DNA of 19,415 bases from Porticoccaceae bacterium (GTDB taxonomy: Bacteria; Pseudomonadota; Gammaproteobacteria; Pseudomonadales; Porticoccaceae), in NCBI GenBank assembly GCA_003491845.1, contig DNBN01000142.1:1-19415 (forward strand). Direction: 5' to 3'. This document shows positions 15,436 to 19,415 of the stretch, in pieces; position 1 is the stretch's first letter; each line of letters starts with the position of its first letter. Below the pieces are notes generated by a model that did not search any database, had not been told where the DNA came from, and saw only the letters and a program-made list of their open reading frames with translations. Position numbers and translations under genes: made by a program.

Positions 15436-16244
15436 AGGGTCTCACTCACAAATCGTTTTTTATTGCAGTAGATGACATGCCTATTAGGTCGAGAAAATCC
15501 TACTAAAGTTACACCACATTGCTTAGCGAGCGTCACAGCCAAAGACGTTGGCCCAGACACCGCCGCTAACAGACCTATATTAACGCTTGCCACCTTAGCA
15601 ACCATTTCATAACTTGCTCGACTGGTCACTAAAACAAACCCTTCCTTGCCCAGTGCATTGCGCGAAATTAGGCCAATCAATTTATCCAGCGCATTATGTC
15701 TACCAACATCCTCACGCAAAGCCATTATTTCGCCCTGCGTATCACACCAGGCCGCACCATGAACTGCACCTGTCTGCCGCTGTAATTCTTGGTGCCTACT
15801 AAGCTCACTAATTGCACGTTGCAACGCAGAATGTGGCACACGCAAGTCACTTGTCACAGGCGATGGCAACGTAATAGCTTGGGACAAAGACTCTGCACCA
15901 CAGAGACCACAACCAGTTCTACCGACTAAATTACGACGACGTTGCTTAAGCCCAGCAAAAGCCTCAGCAGCAAGGGTCACCTGGAGTTCAACGCCTAAAT
16001 CAGTGTGCAATTCTTCAACATCAAGAATTTGACTGGACGTTTTAACGATCCCTTCAGTCAGACTAAAGCCAAAGGCGAAATCTTCTAAGTAAGAAGGTGA
16101 TGCCATCATCACCACATGAGAGATGCCATTGTAAACTAATGCCACTGGGGTCTCTGTTGCCACGATATCATCAGCTAATGACACCTGCCCATCCATCCAT
16201 ATATGTCGCTCAACCCGATGAGCAGGACCTGTCAGGTTTGCCAT
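15432..16244 (-). CDS. fdhD: Formate dehydrogenase accessory sulfurtransferase FdhD (FdsC)
   Basis: This protein transfers sulfur to the Mo-bisMGD cofactor before its insertion into formate dehydrogenase; in fds operons it is called FdsC. With ATG 16244 it has 270 residues (E. coli FdhD 277). The sulfur-relay pair Cys112/Cys115 lies in GRTGCGLCG, and other family motifs are EDFAFGFSLTEGI, ALREDVGRHNALDKL and VTSRASYEM. The frame is open a further 22 codons upstream, but that part lies wholly inside fdsA and is not FdhD-like. The ATG shares one base with the fdsA stop (TAATG), so translation is likely coupled. It lies directly between fdsA and fdsD. Confidence 0.95.
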   Translation of the reverse strand: MANLTGPAHRVERHIWMDGQVSLADDIVATETPVALVYNGISHVVMMASPSYLEDFAFGFSLTEGIVKTSSQILDVEELHTDLGVELQVTLAAEAFAGLKQRRRNLVGRTGCGLCGAESLSQAITLPSPVTSDLRVPHSALQRAISELSRHQELQRQTGAVHGAAWCDTQGEIMALREDVGRHNALDKLIGLISRNALGKEGFVLVTSRASYEMVAKVASVNIGLLAAVSGPTSLAVTLAKQCGVTLVGFSRPNRHVIYCNKKRFVSETL

Positions 16245-19090
16245 TACTGTTGTGCTTTCGCTAATAGTTGCTGTTGGCGAGTATTGAACGTTTTTTGTCT
16301 TGCCTGCCAACTTGAAGGCCCATTTACTTTACTTATTTGCACCGCAGTGACCTTATATTCGGGACAGTTAGTAGCCCAATCAGTATTATCAGTAGTTATA
16401 ACATTAGCGCCGGATACAGGATGATGAAAGGTAGTGTAGACTACGCCCGGTTTAACCCGACTAGTTACATCAGCATGCAATACTGTCTCGCCAACCCGGC
16501 TTTGAATGCCCACCCAATCGCCATGGTTGATACCACGCTCCTCTGCATCATGGGGATGAATTTCAAGAGTATCCTCTGCATGCCATTGGCTATTATTGGT
16601 CCTGCGCGTCTGAGCACCAACATTGTACTGAGAGAGAATTCGGCCTGTAGTGAGTAACAATGGAAACTTACGATTAGCCCTCTCTTCAGTCGGGATGTAT
16701 TCAGTGATAGCAAATGAACCCTTACCTTTGACGAACTCATTTACATGCATAACTGGGGTTCCCGCTGGCGTATGATCATTACAGGGCCATTGGATACTAC
16801 CTAGCTCATCAAGCTTTTTATAGGAAACGCCCTTAAAAGTTGGAGTCAAGCGCGCAATTTCATCCATAATCTCCGAGGGGTGGTTGTAACTCATATCGCA
16901 ACCTAGGGCGTTTGCCAGCGCAATAGTCCCCTCCCAGTCAGCTTTACCGCTCAGTGGGGGCATAGTTTTTCTAACGCGAGAAATACGCCGCTCAGCGTTA
17001 GTAAAGGTGCCATCTTTCTCTAAAAACGAGGCCCCGGGCAAAAACACGTGAGCAAATTTTGCTGTTTCATTAAGAAAAATATCTTGAACAACAATACACT
17101 CCATTGCCGTCAATGCCGCTTCCACATGTTGTGTGTTGGGGTCAGACTGAGCAATGTCCTCTCCTTGACAGTACAGACCCTTAAACTCGCCATCAATTGC
17201 CGCATCAAACATATTAGGGATCCGCAGACCGGGCTCTGGATCAAGCGTGACGTTCCACTCTCTTTCAAAAAGATGTCGTGTAGGCGTATGCGAAATATGC
17301 CTGTACCCTGGCAATTCATGGGGAAAGGAACCCATATCACAAGATCCTTGAACATTATTTTGACCACGCAATGGATTTACTCCAACACCCTCACGACCAA
17401 TATTGCCTGTCAACATTGCCAAATTCGCTATACCCATGACCGCAGTAGACCCTTGGCTATGTTCAGTAACACCCAAACCATAGAAGATAGCGCCATTATT
17501 ACCACTAGCATAAAGTCGTGCTGCCGCACGTAAATCCGCTGATGGAACGCCACTGTAATGTTCAGTGTTTTCTGGCGAATGACGATCATCACTTATAAAG
17601 GCTACCCATTTATCAAATTCTAGGGTGTCACAACGTTCAGCTATATATTTCTTAGCCTGCAAACCCTCGCTAACGATTACGTGCGCAAGCGAATTTAAAA
17701 CAGTCACATTAGTCCCAGGGCGCACGGGAAGGTGGTAATCAGCACTGATGTGCGGTGAATTAACTAACTCAATCTGACGTGGGTCAATAACGATTAATTT
17801 CGCTCCCTCGCGCAATCGACGCTTAAGTCGTGACCCGAACACCGGATGTGCCTCAGTGGGGTTGGCACCCATCACAATAATCACATCAGCTTTGGCCACA
17901 GACGCAAACGTCTGAGTACCAGCAGACTCTCCCAAGGTGGTTTTCAAACCAAAACCAGTAGGGGAATGACAAACACGTGCGCAGGTATCAACGTTATTAT
18001 TACCAAAGCCTGTGCGAACCATTTTCTGTACTAAATAGACCTCTTCATTGGTGCATCGCGATGAAGAAATAGCACCAATACTGGTACGACCATATTTTTC
18101 TTGGATATTTTTGAACCGTTCGGCAGTGTAGGTAACAGCCTCTTCCCAGGATACCTCCCGCCAGGGGTCTTGAATACTCTCTCGAATCATAGGCTTGGTA
18201 ATTCTGTCCTTGTGGGTTGTATAACCAAAGGCAAATCTGCCTTTCACACAAGCGTGCCCCTCATTAGCCTTACCGTCTTTGTAAGGGGTCATTCGGACCA
18301 CCTCATTACCCTTCATTTCGGCTTTAAAAGAACAGCCAACACCACAGTAGGCACATGTAGTGACAACAGAATGCTCTGGCTTGCCAGCATCAATAATCGT
18401 TTTTTCAGTCAAAGTTGCTGTTGGGCAAGCAGCCACACAGGCACCGCATGACACACAGTCAGATGCCATAAAATCATCGGCCAAACCGACACTAACCTTT
18501 GAGTCAAAACCTCTGCCATCTATTGTCAAAGCAAAGGTCCCTTGGGTTTCCTCACATGCTCTTACACACCGAGAGCAGACAATACATTTAGACGCATCAA
18601 AGGTAAAATAGGGATTAGACTCGTCTTTGTCCGCATCCAAATGGTTCTCTCCGTCAAAACCATAGCGTACAGACCGAAGACCAACTTCACCCGCCGTATC
18701 TTGCAATTCACAGTCGCCATTTGTTGGGCATGTCAGGCAGTCTAGAGGGTGATCGGATATGTATAATTCCATAACATTGCGGCGCAACGTAGCAATCTCA
18801 GAGGACTGAGTTGTAACCTCCATACCTTCTTCGACCATTGTCGTACAGGAAGCGGGGAAGCCGCGTCGACCCTCAATTTCAACCAAACATATTCGGCAAG
18901 AACCAAAAGGTTTTAAGGAATCTGTAGCACATAATTTTGGAATTTTAACACCACTATGCACCGCGGCACGCATTACTGATGAGCCCTCTGGGACGCTCAC
19001 TTCAACCCCATCAACGGTCAGTGTTATCAGAGTTTCACTGATCGTTTGCGGTGTGCCAAAATCCGCTTGAGGCTCGTAAAATTCCAACAT
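16244..19090 (-). CDS. fdsA: NAD-dependent formate dehydrogenase alpha subunit FdsA (Mo-bisMGD)
   Basis: The catalytic subunit of a soluble formate dehydrogenase that oxidises formate to CO2 and passes electrons to the NAD-reducing FdsB/FdsG part. The 948-residue protein has, in order: a 2Fe-2S site (Cys54, Cys65, Cys68, Cys82), a NuoG-like His114/Cys118/Cys121/Cys127 site, two ferredoxin 4Fe-4S sites (Cys169/172/175/179 and Cys212/215/218/222), the 4Fe-4S site of the Mo domain (Cys246/249/253/281), and the active site Cys374-His375 in CARVCHSPTG. Residue 374 is encoded by TGT, so this is a cysteine, not selenocysteine, enzyme. The rest holds the bisMGD-binding domains. ATG 19090 is chosen because GAGGAG lies nine bases upstream and it starts two bases after the fdsB stop. 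Earlier frame extension (to 19147) lies in fdsB and is rejected. Confidence 0.97.
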   Translation of the reverse strand: MLEFYEPQADFGTPQTISETLITLTVDGVEVSVPEGSSVMRAAVHSGVKIPKLCATDSLKPFGSCRICLVEIEGRRGFPASCTTMVEEGMEVTTQSSEIATLRRNVMELYISDHPLDCLTCPTNGDCELQDTAGEVGLRSVRYGFDGENHLDADKDESNPYFTFDASKCIVCSRCVRACEETQGTFALTIDGRGFDSKVSVGLADDFMASDCVSCGACVAACPTATLTEKTIIDAGKPEHSVVTTCAYCGVGCSFKAEMKGNEVVRMTPYKDGKANEGHACVKGRFAFGYTTHKDRITKPMIRESIQDPWREVSWEEAVTYTAERFKNIQEKYGRTSIGAISSSRCTNEEVYLVQKMVRTGFGNNNVDTCARVCHSPTGFGLKTTLGESAGTQTFASVAKADVIIVMGANPTEAHPVFGSRLKRRLREGAKLIVIDPRQIELVNSPHISADYHLPVRPGTNVTVLNSLAHVIVSEGLQAKKYIAERCDTLEFDKWVAFISDDRHSPENTEHYSGVPSADLRAAARLYASGNNGAIFYGLGVTEHSQGSTAVMGIANLAMLTGNIGREGVGVNPLRGQNNVQGSCDMGSFPHELPGYRHISHTPTRHLFEREWNVTLDPEPGLRIPNMFDAAIDGEFKGLYCQGEDIAQSDPNTQHVEAALTAMECIVVQDIFLNETAKFAHVFLPGASFLEKDGTFTNAERRISRVRKTMPPLSGKADWEGTIALANALGCDMSYNHPSEIMDEIARLTPTFKGVSYKKLDELGSIQWPCNDHTPAGTPVMHVNEFVKGKGSFAITEYIPTEERANRKFPLLLTTGRILSQYNVGAQTRRTNNSQWHAEDTLEIHPHDAEERGINHGDWVGIQSRVGETVLHADVTSRVKPGVVYTTFHHPVSGANVITTDNTDWATNCPEYKVTAVQISKVNGPSSWQARQKTFNTRQQQLLAKAQQ

Positions 19091-19091
19091 A

Positions 19092-19415
19092 TCAATGATC
19101 TCCTCGACTACTAAAGCCGAAGTCTTCTTCAAAATAAGTAAGCGCACTACGCACAGGAAAGGGAGTCATACCACCCATAGCGCACAATGAACCCAGTTCC
19201 ATGGTATCGCACAGTTCATGCAACAAAATAAGATTATTATCTCTGTCCTGATTGCTAACAATACGATCTATGACCTCTACACCGCGAGTCGATCCAATTC
19301 GACATGGTGTGCATTTACCGCAGGACTCAACAACACAAAATTCCATAGCAAACCGAGCCTGAGCAGCCATATCAGCTGTGTCATCAAACACCACTATACC
19401 GCCATGACCAATCAT
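19092..19415 (-). CDS. fdsB: Formate dehydrogenase beta subunit FdsB, C-terminal part (gene cut by window edge)
   Basis: The last 107 residues of a NuoF-like protein, which in this complex carries FMN and a 4Fe-4S cluster and reduces NAD. The visible part has the start of the SLBB/N3 region (GHGGIVVFDDTADM), the cluster motif ESCGKCTPCR and the fourth ligand in SLCAMGG. The reading frame is open to the right edge; the ATG at the edge is an internal methionine and not the gene start. The stop is at 19092-19094, two bases before the fdsA start. fdsG and the rest of fdsB should lie beyond the edge. Confidence 0.93.
   Translation of the reverse strand: MIGHGGIVVFDDTADMAAQARFAMEFCVVESCGKCTPCRIGSTRGVEVIDRIVSNQDRDNNLILLHELCDTMELGSLCAMGGMTPFPVRSALTYFEEDFGFSSRGDH
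19100..19105 (-). promoter_or_regulatory. Shine-Dalgarno site for fdsA
   Basis: GAGGAG on the minus strand, inside the end of fdsB and nine bases before ATG 19090. It identifies the fdsA start. Confidence 0.6.

Noticed and set aside
16245..16310. N-terminal extension of the fdhD frame
   Set aside because: It falls inside fdsA and is not FdhD-like; ATG 16244 gives TAATG coupling and the usual length.
17048..17533. Plus-strand open frame of 161 codons
   Set aside because: It is antisense to fdsA and has composition typical of an accidental frame.
17966..17971. Possible selenocysteine at the formate dehydrogenase active site
   Set aside because: The codon is TGT, which is cysteine; no in-frame TGA occurs there.
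19091..19147. N-terminal extension of the fdsA frame
   Set aside because: It lies in the end of fdsB; ATG 19090 has a good ribosome site and family-like N-terminus.

Overview
The window looks like chromosome of a moderately AT-rich marine-type gammaproteobacterium. The hints are an MltC-type lytic transglycosylase, a compact molybdenum-cofactor (Moco) operon, a soluble NAD-dependent formate dehydrogenase, a type I sulfatase and a DUF5916 outer-membrane protein. The taxonomic call is an inference from gene content only. I see no tRNA, rRNA, CRISPR array, transposase or phage gene. Nearly everything is on the minus strand; the sulfatase is the one plus-strand gene.

Layout, read in the direction of minus-strand transcription (high to low coordinate): (1) 19415-15208 is the end of an fds-type formate dehydrogenase operon: fdsB (3' part only), fdsA, fdhD/fdsC and fdsD, with overlapping or nearly touching genes. 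(2) 14965-13445 is a secreted type I sulfatase on the plus strand, divergent from (3) 13191-10984, a DUF5916 outer-membrane beta-barrel protein with a CBM9-like N-terminal domain. (4) 10909-5577 is a run of eight Moco genes: moaC, moaD, moaE, mobA, moeB, moaB, moeA and moaA. (5) 5576-5170 is a non-coding stretch with a clear inverted-repeat operator candidate. (6) 5169-386 is a second operon: a tandem double-TetR regulator, an iron-type alcohol dehydrogenase, a hotdog thioesterase, a short-chain dehydrogenase and an MltC-like lytic transglycosylase. (7) 305-1 is the start of a small membrane protein that runs off the window.

How the parts fit: the Moco operon covers GTP to cyclic pyranopterin (MoaA, MoaC), sulfur insertion (MoaD, MoaE, MoeB), adenylation and metal insertion (MoaB, MoeA) and guanylylation (MobA). 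This is what an Mo-bisMGD enzyme such as the nearby FdsA needs, and FdhD supplies the sulfuration step specific to formate dehydrogenases. The sulfatase/DUF5916 pair sits between these two blocks and may be a separate acquisition for sulfated substrates. The double-TetR operon looks like a regulated pathway for an unknown alcohol or acyl-CoA substrate.

The families are mostly well known. The least described parts are the fused double TetR with its triple half-site operator candidate, the unassigned ADH-thioesterase-SDR pathway, and the placement of the sulfatase/DUF5916 pair.
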